A stretch of 64,000 nucleotides of DNA, from assembly GCF_038087665.1 (NCBI RefSeq), contig NZ_CP149925.1, positions 496,001 through 560,000 of the forward strand, read 5' to 3'. Below the pieces are notes generated by a model. That model saw nothing but the letters and a program-made list of their open reading frames with translations, searched no databases and was not told the DNA's origin. Below, one piece after another: positions 39,813 to 50,140 of this stretch; position 1 is the stretch's first letter; each line of letters opens with the position of its first letter. The translations under genes were made by a program, and so were the position numbers. The stretch is from Gallaecimonas sp. GXIMD4217 (GTDB lineage Bacteria; Pseudomonadota; Gammaproteobacteria; Enterobacterales; Gallaecimonadaceae).

Positions 39813-40844
39813 ATGAACGATAAGCAATTTTTTGTACCCCGGTCCGAGCAGCCGCTGAACCTGCTGCAACAGGCCCTGCCGCTGGGGGAGCGCCACTGGT
39901 ATCCCTCAACACTGGGACCGGCCCTGGTCGGCAGCGACGCCCTGGCCGAGACCGGCTGGGAGCTGGTGGCGGCCGAGGGTCTCAAGTCAGCCCCCCCCAG
40001 CCAGCATTGGCGACTCTTTGGTCCCGAGCTGACCTGGCCCCAGCTCAACACCCTGCTGGCTCCCTTCCAGTGGCAGCGGTTGAGCTGGCGCCACGATGGC
40101 TGCTACGAGCTGGCGCTGAGCCAGGCCCCCGACAAGGAGGTCTACCTGGGACTGTGCCGGCAGCTGGGTGTCGAGCTGGTGCCCGGGCCCTTTCCCTCCT
40201 TAAGCGAACCCGGCCTGCTGATCATGGACATGGACTCCACCGCCATCACCGGCGAGTGCATCGACGAGGTGGCGGAGCTGGCCGGCTGCGGCGAGGCGGT
40301 GGCCCAGGTGACGGCGGCGGCCATGCGCGGCGAGCTGGATTTTGCCCAGAGCCTGCGTGAGCGGGTGGCCAGGCTGGAAGGCACGCCCGCCACAGTGCTG
40401 GATTCGGTGGCCGACAGCTTGAGGTTCACGCCGGGGATCCCCGAGCTGGTGGCCAGGGTTCAGCAGGCCGGCTGGCTGACGGTGCTGGTGTCCGGCGGTT
40501 TCACCTTCTTTGCCCACCAGATCCAGGACAGGCTGGGCCTGGATCTGGCCGAGGCCAATGTGCTGGAGCTGATCGACGGCAAGCTGACCGGCCAGGTGCT
40601 GGGGCCCATCGTCGACGGCCAGTACAAGCTGGAGGTGCTGAAGCGGGTCCGGGACAAGGCTGGGCTTGCCCCCTCCCAGGTGCTGGCCCTGGGCGACGGC
40701 GCCAATGATCTGCCCATGCTGGCCGAGGCCGGCCTTGGCATCGCCTACCGGGGCAAGCCCAAGGTGGAGCTGGCCGCCAGGGGTGCCATCCTCGGCCACG
40801 ACATGCATGCGGTGCTGGCGCTGCTGGAGGCGTCCGGGTCATGA
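39813..40844 (+). CDS. serB: Phosphoserine phosphatase
   Basis: A 343-residue HAD-family phosphatase. The nucleophile motif is MDMDSTAIT, followed by ECIDEVAELAG, a VSGGFTFF motif and the LGDGANDLPML motif. It catalyses the last step of serine synthesis. The N-terminal region of about 130 residues corresponds to the ACT-like part of E. coli SerB (322). It overlaps the next gene by 4 bases. Confidence 0.95.
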   Translation: MNDKQFFVPRSEQPLNLLQQALPLGERHWYPSTLGPALVGSDALAETGWELVAAEGLKSAPPSQHWRLFGPELTWPQLNTLLAPFQWQRLSWRHDGCYELALSQAPDKEVYLGLCRQLGVELVPGPFPSLSEPGLLIMDMDSTAITGECIDEVAELAGCGEAVAQVTAAAMRGELDFAQSLRERVARLEGTPATVLDSVADSLRFTPGIPELVARVQQAGWLTVLVSGGFTFFAHQIQDRLGLDLAEANVLELIDGKLTGQVLGPIVDGQYKLEVLKRVRDKAGLAPSQVLALGDGANDLPMLAEAGLGIAYRGKPKVELAARGAILGHDMHAVLALLEASGS

Positions 40845-41767
40845 CGCAGCGGTCACTCTATATCGACCGCGGCGATCACAGGCTGCACCTGCGCCACATG
40901 GGGCCCGAGGACGGCAGCGGCCCAGTGGTGTTGATGCTGCACGGCGCCATCAGCAACGGCAAGGTGTTCTATTCCGAGTCCGGCAAGGGCCTGGGGCCCT
41001 TCCTGGCCGGCCGGGGCTTCCAGGTCTATGTAGCGGAGCTGCGTGGCCGGGGCCTGAGCCTGCCGGCCATTGAGGCCGGCCACGACTACGGCCAGACCGA
41101 CGCCATTGTCGCCGAACTGCCGGCCATGCAGGCCTTCATTCGCGAGCGCCACCCCGGCCAAAAGGTGCACTGGCTGGCCCATTCCTGGGGTGGGGTGCTG
41201 ATGGCCTCCTGCCTGGCCCGCTTCCCCGGACTGGCCGAGCAGGTGGCCAGCCTGACCTTTTTCGGCAGCAAGCGCTGCATCCGTCGCTGGAGCTGGGAGC
41301 GCCTGCTCAAGGTGGAGCTGGTCTGGAAAAGGTTGGGCCCCTACTGGGTGCGCAAGCACGGCTACCTGCCGGCCAGGCAACTGCGCATCGGCGCCGACTC
41401 CGAGACCGTCGAGTCCCTGTTGTCCTCCGTGGCCTGGGTCAAGCCCGGGCCCTGGGTGGATCCCCAGGACGGCTTTGACTACGGCGCCGGTGCCGCTCGG
41501 GTGGATTGGCCAAGGAGCTGGTTCATCGCCGGCGCCAGGGACAGGGTGCTGGGCCACCCGGGCGACGTGGCCGACTTCCGCGCCGAGATGGGGGCCGCCG
41601 GGCCCATTACGGTGCTGGGCCGCAAGCAGGGTTTCGAGAAGGATTTCGGCCACCTGGACATGCTGGTGGGACCTGGGCTGGATGGGCTGTTCGCTCAGGT
41701 GGCCGACTGGCTCAGCGGGGCGGCGCCAGGCCCAGAACACAGGCCAGGGCCGCACTCACCTCGGTGA
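40841..41767 (+). CDS. Alpha/beta hydrolase
   Basis: A 308-residue alpha/beta-hydrolase-fold protein. It has the oxyanion-hole LMLHGAISNG segment, the nucleophile elbow WLAHSWGGVL (serine in H-S-W-G-G), a likely acidic residue in FIAGARDRVLG, and a C-terminal histidine in DFGHLDMLVG, so the triad seems complete. The substrate is unknown. It overlaps serB by 4 bases (ATGA), so is co-expressed with it, and its last 56 bases overlap the 3' end of the convergent PilZ gene. The final 15 residues, rich in Pro and Gly, read through that overlap. Confidence 0.82.
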   Translation: MTQRSLYIDRGDHRLHLRHMGPEDGSGPVVLMLHGAISNGKVFYSESGKGLGPFLAGRGFQVYVAELRGRGLSLPAIEAGHDYGQTDAIVAELPAMQAFIRERHPGQKVHWLAHSWGGVLMASCLARFPGLAEQVASLTFFGSKRCIRRWSWERLLKVELVWKRLGPYWVRKHGYLPARQLRIGADSETVESLLSSVAWVKPGPWVDPQDGFDYGAGAARVDWPRSWFIAGARDRVLGHPGDVADFRAEMGAAGPITVLGRKQGFEKDFGHLDMLVGPGLDGLFAQVADWLSGAAPGPEHRPGPHSPR

Positions 41768-44108
41768 TCTCCACCACCGCCAGGGTGTTCCACAAATCCT
41801 CTTCCAGCAGCTTGGCCCTGTGCAGGGCCTGGCGGCTGATGGTGTTGAGTTCCTTCTGGATGAAGTGCATGTCCGGCTTGCCGATGCGGCTGGGCTCCAG
41901 CAGCCAGGCCTGCCAGCCGCCCTTGTGACCGGCCTGCTCCAGGAAGGCGATCAGCTCCTCCCCGGGCAGCTGGCTTTGCAGCCGGGTCAGCACCGGCATG
42001 CCGTCCTTGCCGAGCGCCACCAGCAGCAGTTGCTTGTTGTTGTCCGCCTGCGCCACGCCGGCCTTCTTCCATTCCCTGAGCAGGGTCCGGAACTGTTGCC
42101 AGGGCAGCAGCTCCTCCAGGTCGATGCGGCCCTGGTCGGCCTGGCTGAGCCGGTTCAGCAGCAGCGGCAGCGGCAATGAGCTGACCGGCAGGCCCAGCCA
42201 ATTGGGGCTCAGCTTGCCTTCGCGCTTCTGGACGAACAGGCAGGGCGGCAGGCCGGCCGAGACCAGCAGCTGGCGCAGGCCCCGGGCCAGGGCGAAACGG
42301 CTCTGGGGCTCCTCGATGATCCTCAGTTTGTCCTCGTTGGCGGCGATCAGGGCGCTGAAGAAGCGCTTGGCCGGGTGGGTATGGCCCAGATCCGCCACCA
42401 TCAGGTGCAGGCGGTGTTCGTTGCCGTCGTGGTGCACCACCTGGTAGGGCAGGCGCATCAGGTTGAACCTGTCGGTGAGGCGCTGCAGCTTGGGCAGGGC
42501 AATATCCACTTCCCCGGGGGATCTGGGCAGGGGGCTATTCAGCACCACACACAGGCCCTGTACCGAGATATCGCGGGTGACGCCCTCGTAGCGCTGGCCG
42601 TCCAGGGTCACTTCCACTTGGCTCCGGTAGCTGTACCTGGGTTCGATGCGCATGTCGGAAAAGCGCATGGCGACCGTGGGCAGGGGCCTGGGGTGGTCCA
42701 GGCGATAGCGGACCAGGCTGTTGGGATCGCCCCGGGCAGGCTCCTGCAGGTAGTCCTTGAGCCGCGGTTGGCTGATGTCCCTCAATATGGCCACCAGGCG
42801 TATGGCCTGGAGATCCTGGGAGACGGGATCCCCCTTCAGCTCGCTCAGCTGCAGTTCCTGGTCCTCGGTGAGGGGATCGGCATCCAGTTGCGTCAGGTTG
42901 AGGCCGTCCACCTCGAACAGGCTCAGCTTGTAGAGATGCCACTGGGGCTTGTGGGCCCCGAAGTGCAGGAACAGCTCCAGCAGGCCATCGCCCTGGAGCC
43001 GTTCCAGATCGGCGGCAAACAGGAAACGCTTGCCCTGCTGGTAATGGCTGAAGGCCAGCAGGAACAGCTCCCTGTCTTCTTCCGGCCGGTCGAAGAGACG
43101 CTGGATGAGGTCGCTGTTGACCAGCTCCGGCAGCAGGCTGTCGTCGCCGTCCCGAAAGCGTTCCACCAGGGCCCTGTTGTGGGTGGTGATCAGGGACTGG
43201 CGGAGCTGCCATTGGCCCGGCTCGCCGCCGAAAAAGAGCGGCAACATGGCGCTTTGGCCCAGCACTAGCTGTTCGAAGCCGCGGCTGCGGGTGGTTTCCA
43301 GCAGGTGCTTGACGTCCAGCTTGTAGCGGCGCTGGCGCTCGGCCACCAGGGAGTGCAGGTGCTCGTCCATGGCCGGATCGGCATCGACCCGGGCCAGGCG
43401 CAGCTCCCGGTGTTGCTGCTCCATCACCCGGTAACGCAGGGGGGGCCAGTGGTTGCCCTCGCCGTTGAGGCCGTCCCAGTGCACCTCCAGCAGCGCCTGG
43501 GGAGCAAGCTCGGCCGGGGCCTCCAGCTTCAGGCGCAGGCCCTGGACCGAGAGATCCTTGGTCATGGCCGCCAGGCGCTGGCCGTCGGCCGCCGCCAGGG
43601 TGACGGCACTGACGAAGTGCAGCCGTTCGGAGGCCCTGTCCACCGAGGTGCCGAAACGCACCAGGTTCAGCCAGTGGGTCTCGTCCTCTTCCACCGTCCG
43701 GCCTTCCTGGCGCTCCCGGCGCTGCTGCTCGGCATAGCGCATCACGTCTTCGTAGGTGGCGATGGTGTAGCGGCCGTTGAACTCCCGCAGGCCCTGCTCG
43801 AAGATGCGCCTGGCGCCGGCGTCCAGGTGGTGCAGCACGCCGTCCATGTCCAGCGGCTCGGCATCCTTGAAGCCCTTCTGGCGCAGGTCGATGACCCGCT
43901 GGCAGGGGGCGGCCACCCGCCTCAGCTCCATGCGCAGCAGGAAGCGGGCGTTGTTGTCTTCGTCGGCGGTGAGCTGGTTGAACAGGGTGTCGAAGTCCGG
44001 CTCGCCGACCATGGACCTGAGCTGGCCGATCAGCGGGTGTTCGGAGAGATCCTTGTATTCGGGGCGAGGCTCAAACACGGCTTCAATAAAAACAGGGATT
44101 TGCCCCAT
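41712..44108 (-). CDS. Large PilZ domain protein (c-di-GMP receptor candidate)
   Basis: A 798-residue cytoplasmic protein with two PilZ-like regions. The first, around residues 160-230, has DLSVQGLRL but no clear RxxxR. The second, near 500-580, has both parts of the c-di-GMP site, RYSYR and DISVQGL. No signal peptide or membrane helix is seen. Proteins of this size with PilZ domains sit next to serB and radA in Vibrio and Shewanella; a role in motility or surface behaviour is inferred. The start at 44108 lacks a clear ribosome site; it lies 69 bases from the divergent radA. Confidence 0.85.
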   Translation of the reverse strand: MGQIPVFIEAVFEPRPEYKDLSEHPLIGQLRSMVGEPDFDTLFNQLTADEDNNARFLLRMELRRVAAPCQRVIDLRQKGFKDAEPLDMDGVLHHLDAGARRIFEQGLREFNGRYTIATYEDVMRYAEQQRRERQEGRTVEEDETHWLNLVRFGTSVDRASERLHFVSAVTLAAADGQRLAAMTKDLSVQGLRLKLEAPAELAPQALLEVHWDGLNGEGNHWPPLRYRVMEQQHRELRLARVDADPAMDEHLHSLVAERQRRYKLDVKHLLETTRSRGFEQLVLGQSAMLPLFFGGEPGQWQLRQSLITTHNRALVERFRDGDDSLLPELVNSDLIQRLFDRPEEDRELFLLAFSHYQQGKRFLFAADLERLQGDGLLELFLHFGAHKPQWHLYKLSLFEVDGLNLTQLDADPLTEDQELQLSELKGDPVSQDLQAIRLVAILRDISQPRLKDYLQEPARGDPNSLVRYRLDHPRPLPTVAMRFSDMRIEPRYSYRSQVEVTLDGQRYEGVTRDISVQGLCVVLNSPLPRSPGEVDIALPKLQRLTDRFNLMRLPYQVVHHDGNEHRLHLMVADLGHTHPAKRFFSALIAANEDKLRIIEEPQSRFALARGLRQLLVSAGLPPCLFVQKREGKLSPNWLGLPVSSLPLPLLLNRLSQADQGRIDLEELLPWQQFRTLLREWKKAGVAQADNNKQLLLVALGKDGMPVLTRLQSQLPGEELIAFLEQAGHKGGWQAWLLEPSRIGKPDMHFIQKELNTISRQALHRAKLLEEDLWNTLAVVEITEVSAALACVLGLAPPR

Positions 44109-44177
44109 TATGTGGCGACCGCCAGGGCCTGTCGAGTACACTGGAGGGCCTTTTTATCCGCTTTTGCTGAATTTGCC

Positions 44178-45545
44178 ATGGCCAAACGTAAGACCGCCTA
44201 CGTCTGCAGTGATTGTGGTGCCGACTTCCCGCGCTGGCAGGGCCAGTGCAGCGAATGCGGCGCCTGGAACACCATCTCCGAGATGCGCCTGGCCCCGGCC
44301 AGCAGTGGCCGCGAGGGGCGTTTCGCCGGCTATGCCGGCCAGGCCGACAAGGCGGTGATGACCCTGGATCAGGTGGATCTGGCCGAGCTGCCGCGCATCC
44401 ACAGCGGCTTCGGCGAGCTGGACCGGGTGCTGGGCGGCGGCATAGTGCCGGGCAGCGCCATCCTCATCGGCGGCAACCCCGGTGCCGGCAAGAGCACCCT
44501 GCTGCTGCAGACCATGTGCTCCCTGGCCGAACGCATGCCCACCCTCTATGTCACGGGCGAGGAATCCCTGCAGCAGGTGGCCATGCGCGCCCATCGCCTT
44601 GGCCTGCCCACCGACAAGCTCAGGGTGATGGCGGAGACCTCGGTGGAGGCCATCACCGCCCAGGCCGAGCGCGACAAGCCCAAGGTGATGGTCATCGACT
44701 CCATCCAGGTCATGCACATGGCCGAGATCCAGTCGGCGCCGGGCTCGGTGTCCCAGGTCCGTGAGTCGGCGGCCTGGCTGACCCGCTTCGCCAAGCAGAA
44801 CGGGGTGGCGGTGATCATGGTCGGCCATGTCACCAAGGACGGCACCCTGGCCGGCCCCAAGGTGCTGGAACACTGCATCGACTGCTCGGTGATGCTGGAC
44901 GGCGACGCCGACTCCCGCTTCCGCACCCTGAGGGGCCACAAGAACCGTTTCGGCGCCGTCAACGAGCTGGGCGTGTTCGCCATGACCGGCCAGGGCCTCA
45001 AGGAGGTCTCCAACCCCTCCGCCATCTTCCTGCAACGGGCCGAAGAGCAGGCGCCCGGCTCCACCGTGATGGTGATCTGGGAAGGAACCCGGCCGCTGCT
45101 GGTGGAGCTGCAGGCCCTGGTGGACTATTCCCAGCTGGCCAACCCGCGCCGGGTGGCGGTGGGCCTGGAGCAGAACCGCCTGGCCATGCTGCTGGCGGTG
45201 ATGCACCGCCACGGCGGCGTGCAGATGGCGGACCAGGACGTCTTCGTCAACGTGGTGGGCGGGGTGCGGGTGGCCGAGACCAGTGCCGATCTGGCGCTGC
45301 TGCTGGCCATGGTCTCCAGCTTCAAGAACCAGAGCCTGAGCCGGGAGCTGGTGGTGTTCGGGGAAGTGGGCCTGGCCGGGGAGATCCGGCCTGTGCCGTC
45401 CGGTAGCGAGCGCCTCAACGAGGCAGCCAAGCACGGTTTCAAGAAGGCCATCCTGCCCAAGGCCAATATGCCCAAGAAAGCCCCTGAGGGCATGGAAGTG
45501 ATTGGCGTCAGCATGCTGTCGGAAGCCCTGGAGGCCATTCTCTGA
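44178..45545 (+). CDS. radA: DNA repair protein RadA
   Basis: A 455-residue RadA (Sms). It has the N-terminal C4 zinc finger (CSDCGADFPRWQGQCSECG), a RecA-like core with Walker A GGNPGAGKST, the RadA-specific KNRFG motif (HKNRFGAVNELG), and a C-terminal Lon-protease-like domain. RadA drives branch migration in recombinational repair. The ATG at 44178 is the start that opens with the zinc finger; the much longer upstream frame is antisense to the PilZ gene. A second copy of its last 24 codons follows at 45603. Confidence 0.95.
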   Translation: MAKRKTAYVCSDCGADFPRWQGQCSECGAWNTISEMRLAPASSGREGRFAGYAGQADKAVMTLDQVDLAELPRIHSGFGELDRVLGGGIVPGSAILIGGNPGAGKSTLLLQTMCSLAERMPTLYVTGEESLQQVAMRAHRLGLPTDKLRVMAETSVEAITAQAERDKPKVMVIDSIQVMHMAEIQSAPGSVSQVRESAAWLTRFAKQNGVAVIMVGHVTKDGTLAGPKVLEHCIDCSVMLDGDADSRFRTLRGHKNRFGAVNELGVFAMTGQGLKEVSNPSAIFLQRAEEQAPGSTVMVIWEGTRPLLVELQALVDYSQLANPRRVAVGLEQNRLAMLLAVMHRHGGVQMADQDVFVNVVGGVRVAETSADLALLLAMVSSFKNQSLSRELVVFGEVGLAGEIRPVPSGSERLNEAAKHGFKKAILPKANMPKKAPEGMEVIGVSMLSEALEAIL

Positions 45546-45602
45546 GGGTTAAGGCAGGCTCTGAGGGGTAAGGCGGGCAGCTTGGCCGGGCGCTGTAATG
45601 GG

Positions 45603-45679
45603 CCCCAAGCAAGCCCCCGAGGGCATGGAAGTGATCGGCGTCAGCATGCTGTCGGAGGCCCTGGAGGCCATTCTCTAAC
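45603..45679 (+). pseudogene. Remnant of a second, diverged radA 3' end
   Basis: The last 23 codons of radA are present a second time, about 60 bases after the real stop. The translation PKQAPEGMEVIGVSMLSEAL ends in EAIL and a stop, against PKKAPEGMEV and the same continuation in the intact gene. Differences are almost all at third positions (CCT/CCC, ATT/ATC, GAA/GAG, TGA/TAA), so this is a diverged allele and not a fresh duplication. Confidence 0.85.
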
Positions 45680-45698
45680 GGCTGGCTGCCGGCGAATG

Positions 45699-46073
45699 TC
45701 AGTCGGCGCTGTCGATCAGGTTGCCCAGATCCCGTTCCAGCAGTTCGGCTTCACCCAGGTTCAGCTCCACCAGCCGCTTGAGGCGGCTGACCGAGTCGAG
45801 ATCCTGGTAGGTCACCAGCAGGTGCAGCCTGTCCTCGCGCATGCCCACTATGATGCATTTCATCTGGATGGCCTTCTCGTCCTTGCCGAGGGGGATGTCC
45901 AGCTTGCAGCTCTGGCCTATCTGGCCGGGCCAGCCGATGGGGCGAACCACCAGGGCTCCCTTCAGGGACAGATCCTGCACCTCGGTGGGCCACTGTTCGC
46001 TGCCCAGTTTCAGGGTGGCGGCATGCTCGAAGGGAATGCGCTCGAAGCGCCGCCGTTCTGCGGTCTTCACCAT
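45699..46073 (-). CDS. PilZ domain protein (second of a tandem pair)
   Basis: A 124-residue single-domain PilZ protein. The c-di-GMP motif is complete: RRRFERIPF gives R-x3-R and DLSLKGALV gives D-x-S-x2-G. The C-terminal helix reads SRLKRLVELNLG. The start is set at 46073, giving MVKTAERRRFERI; it overlaps the preceding PilZ gene by 7 bases. The two are paralogues and probably one transcription unit. The output protein is unknown. Confidence 0.87.
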   Translation of the reverse strand: MVKTAERRRFERIPFEHAATLKLGSEQWPTEVQDLSLKGALVVRPIGWPGQIGQSCKLDIPLGKDEKAIQMKCIIVGMREDRLHLLVTYQDLDSVSRLKRLVELNLGEAELLERDLGNLIDSAD

Positions 46074-46462
46074 AGGCCCTCTATGCTTTCCTCCAGCTCG
46101 TCGTCGTCGAGCTCGCCCAGCTGGGCCAGCTCCCGGTAGAGCAGGGCGGTGGAGCCCACGTTCAGGGCCACCAGGCTCTTGAGGTGGCCGGCGCTTTCCA
46201 TGTCCAGGCTCAGGCACTCCAGGCCCAGGAGCTCATTGGTGCTGTAGGCCACCCGGCTCTGCATCAGGATATGGGTATCGCTTTGGGGTAACTGCATGAT
46301 GAACCGTAGGGGCAGGCCATTGCGGAGTTCGGCCGAGACCGGGCCCCTGACCAGGGCCCCCTGCAGGGACAGATCCACCAGCTTCATGTCCCAGCAGCGT
46401 TCGCCACGGCAGAGCATGACGGGTGCCTGGAAGAGAATGCGGGTAAAACGACGTCTTTCCAC
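46067..46462 (-). CDS. PilZ domain protein (first of a tandem pair)
   Basis: A 131-residue PilZ protein starting MERRRFTRILFQAP, so the R-x3-R motif is at the very N-terminus, followed by DLSLQGALV. The C-terminal part, HLKSLVALNVGSTALLYREL, is parallel to its neighbour at 45699-46073. It is transcribed first of the two. The extra acidic tail (ELDDDELEESIEGLW) is unique to this copy. Confidence 0.87.
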   Translation of the reverse strand: MERRRFTRILFQAPVMLCRGERCWDMKLVDLSLQGALVRGPVSAELRNGLPLRFIMQLPQSDTHILMQSRVAYSTNELLGLECLSLDMESAGHLKSLVALNVGSTALLYRELAQLGELDDDELEESIEGLW

Positions 46463-46505
46463 CTTTGGGTCTCCAAGGGGTTTCTCTCACTATAGACCTC
46501 CCACA

Positions 46506-46532
46506 AAAAAGCCGCCCGGTGGGCGGCTTTAC
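46506..46532 (-). terminator. Terminator after ettA
   Basis: AAAAGCCGCCC-GGT-GGGCGGCTTT with a T6 run on the minus strand, directly after the ettA stop. Confidence 0.88.
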
Positions 46533-46537
46533 TGGCA

Positions 46538-48202
<1,665 letters not shown>

Positions 48203-48366
48203 GTGTAATGCTCGCTCAGGTTGAGTTGGCGCCTATTGTATCGCAAGCGTTCACACAGGCCAGTGCCAAGAGATGTGCAAGAGCATAGGAAAGCGATTGC
48301 GTTTTCGGATAAAATGGCGCCGCCTTTATTACCGGGCCCACATCGGGCGCATGACTGGGAGACACC

Positions 48367-49623
48367 ATGCTGGACTCTAAAATGACCCTTGCCGAATTCG
48401 ATCACGAGCTGTGGAACGCCATGAGCGACGAGGTGCGTCGCCAGGAAGAGCACATCGAACTGATCGCTTCCGAGAACTACACCAGCGCCCGTGTCATGGC
48501 CGCCCAGGGTTCTCAGCTGACCAACAAGTACGCCGAAGGCTATCCCCACAAGCGCTACTACGGCGGCTGTGAATACGTGGACGTGGCCGAAGATCTGGCC
48601 ATCGCCCGCGCCAAGGAGCTGTTCGGCGCCGACTACGCCAACGTCCAGCCCCATTCCGGTTCCCAGGCCAACAACGCCGTGTTCCTGGCCCTGGTCAAGC
48701 CCGGCGACACCGTGCTGGGCATGAGCCTGGCCCACGGCGGCCACCTGACCCACGGCGCCGCGCCCAACTTCTCCGGCAAGAACTACAACGCCGTTCAGTA
48801 CGGCATCAACGAAGAGACCGGTGAAATAGATTACGAAGAGGTGCGTGCCCTGGCCAAGGAGCACCAGCCGAAGATGATCATCGCCGGCTTCTCCGCCTAT
48901 TCCGGCGTCATCGACTGGGCCAAGTTCCGCGCCATCGCCGACGAAGTGGGCGCCTACCTGTTCGTGGACATGGCCCACGTGGCGGGCCTGATCGCCGCCG
49001 GCCTGTACCCCAACCCGCTGCCCCACGCCCACGTGGTCACCACCACCACCCACAAGACCCTGGCCGGTCCCCGTGGTGGCCTGATCCTGTCCGCCTGCGG
49101 CGACGAGGACATCTACAAGAAGCTGAACTCCGCCGTCTTCCCGGGCAGCCAGGGCGGCCCGCTGATGCACGTCATCGCCGCCAAGGCCGTGGCCTTCAAG
49201 GAAGCCCTGAGCCCCGAGTTCAAGGCCTACCAGCAGCGCGTGCTGGACAACGCCAAGGCCATGGTCGCCGTGATGCAGGAGCGCGGCTACAAGATCGTCT
49301 CCGGCGGCACCCAGAACCACCTGTTCCTGGTCGATCTCATCGACAAGGACATCACGGGTAAGGACGCCGATGCCGCCCTGGGCCGCGCCAACATCACCGT
49401 CAACAAGAACTCCGTGCCCAACGATCCCCGTTCCCCCTTCGTGACCTCCGGTCTGCGCCTGGGCACCCCGGCCATGACCATGCGCGGCTTCCAGGTGGAA
49501 GAGGCCAGGCAGGTGGCCAACTGGATCTGCGACGTGCTGGACAACATGGGCGACGAGTCCGTGGTCGAGCGGGTCAAGGGTGAGGTGGTCGAGCTGTGCC
49601 GCCGCTTCCCGGTTTACGGTTAA
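48367..49623 (+). CDS. glyA: Serine hydroxymethyltransferase
   Basis: A 418-residue PLP enzyme. The PLP lysine is residue 230 in [14 protein letters not shown]; other motifs are SENYTS and [13 protein letters not shown]. It interconverts serine and glycine and supplies one-carbon units. Codon use is strongly biased. Upstream, ATCGCAAGCGTTCACA at about 48240-48255 loosely resembles a PurR box, which controls glyA in E. coli; this is only suggestive. A terminator follows, although nrdR starts soon after. Confidence 0.96.
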   Translation: MLDSKMTLAEFDHELWNAMSDEVRRQEEHIELIASENYTSARVMAAQGSQLTNKYAEGYPHKRYYGGCEYVDVAEDLAIARAKELFGADYANVQPHSGSQANNAVFLALVKPGDTVLGMSLAHGGHLTHGAAPNFSGKNYNAVQYGINEETGEIDYEEVRALAKEHQPKMIIAGFSAYSGVIDWAKFRAIADEVGAYLFVDMAHVAGLIAAGLYPNPLPHAHVVTTTTHKTLAGPRGGLILSACGDEDIYKKLNSAVFPGSQGGPLMHVIAAKAVAFKEALSPEFKAYQQRVLDNAKAMVAVMQERGYKIVSGGTQNHLFLVDLIDKDITGKDADAALGRANITVNKNSVPNDPRSPFVTSGLRLGTPAMTMRGFQVEEARQVANWICDVLDNMGDESVVERVKGEVVELCRRFPVYG

Positions 49624-49650
49624 CCTGTTGAGCCGATTCCGGTATTCTAG

Positions 49651-49680
49651 GCAGGCCGCGTAAGCGGCCTGCTTTGTTTT
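49651..49680 (+). terminator. Terminator after glyA
   Basis: GCAGGCCGC-GTAA-GCGGCCTGC followed by TTTGTTTT: a 9-bp stem between glyA and nrdR. Confidence 0.85.
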
Positions 49681-49690
49681 AGGAGCCCAG

Positions 49691-50140
49691 ATGCACTGCC
49701 CCTTTTGTGCCGCCGCCGACACCAAGGTCATCGACTCCCGCCTGGTGGCCGACGGCCACCAGGTACGCCGCCGCCGCGAATGCCTGCACTGCCATGAACG
49801 CTTCACCACCTTCGAGAGCGCCGAACTGGTCATGCCCAAGGTGGTCAAGCACAGCGGCATCCGCGAGCCCTTCGACGAGGATAAGCTGCGCAGCGGCATC
49901 CACCGCGCCCTGGAGAAGCGCCCGGTGTCCGCCGACAAGGTCGAACAGGCCATCAACAAGATCCAGAGCACCCTGCGCGCCACCGGCGAGCGCGAGGTAC
50001 CCTCGACCATGATCGGCGAGCTGGTCATGGACGCCCTCAAGGGCCTGGACAAGGTCGCCTACATCCGCTTCGCCTCCGTGTACCGCAGCTTCGAAGACGT
50101 GCGGGAATTCGGCGAGGCCATCGCCCGCCTGGAAGACTGA
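49691..50140 (+). CDS. nrdR: Transcriptional repressor NrdR
   Basis: A 149-residue protein with a zinc ribbon (Cys3, Cys6, Cys31, Cys34) followed by an ATP-cone domain ([20 protein letters not shown]). It represses ribonucleotide reductase operons according to ATP/dATP. Length equals E. coli NrdR. It heads the riboflavin operon, as in most gammaproteobacteria; its TGA overlaps the ribD ATG. Confidence 0.96.
   Translation: MHCPFCAAADTKVIDSRLVADGHQVRRRRECLHCHERFTTFESAELVMPKVVKHSGIREPFDEDKLRSGIHRALEKRPVSADKVEQAINKIQSTLRATGEREVPSTMIGELVMDALKGLDKVAYIRFASVYRSFEDVREFGEAIARLED

Noticed and set aside
43305..44177. Upstream extension of radA by 291 codons
   Set aside because: It is the antisense of the PilZ gene. 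The zinc finger at MAKRKTAYVCSDCG marks the true N-terminus.
49624..50140. FMN riboswitch before the rib genes
   Set aside because: No RFN-element consensus is visible before nrdR-ribD; in gammaproteobacteria it usually precedes a stand-alone ribB.
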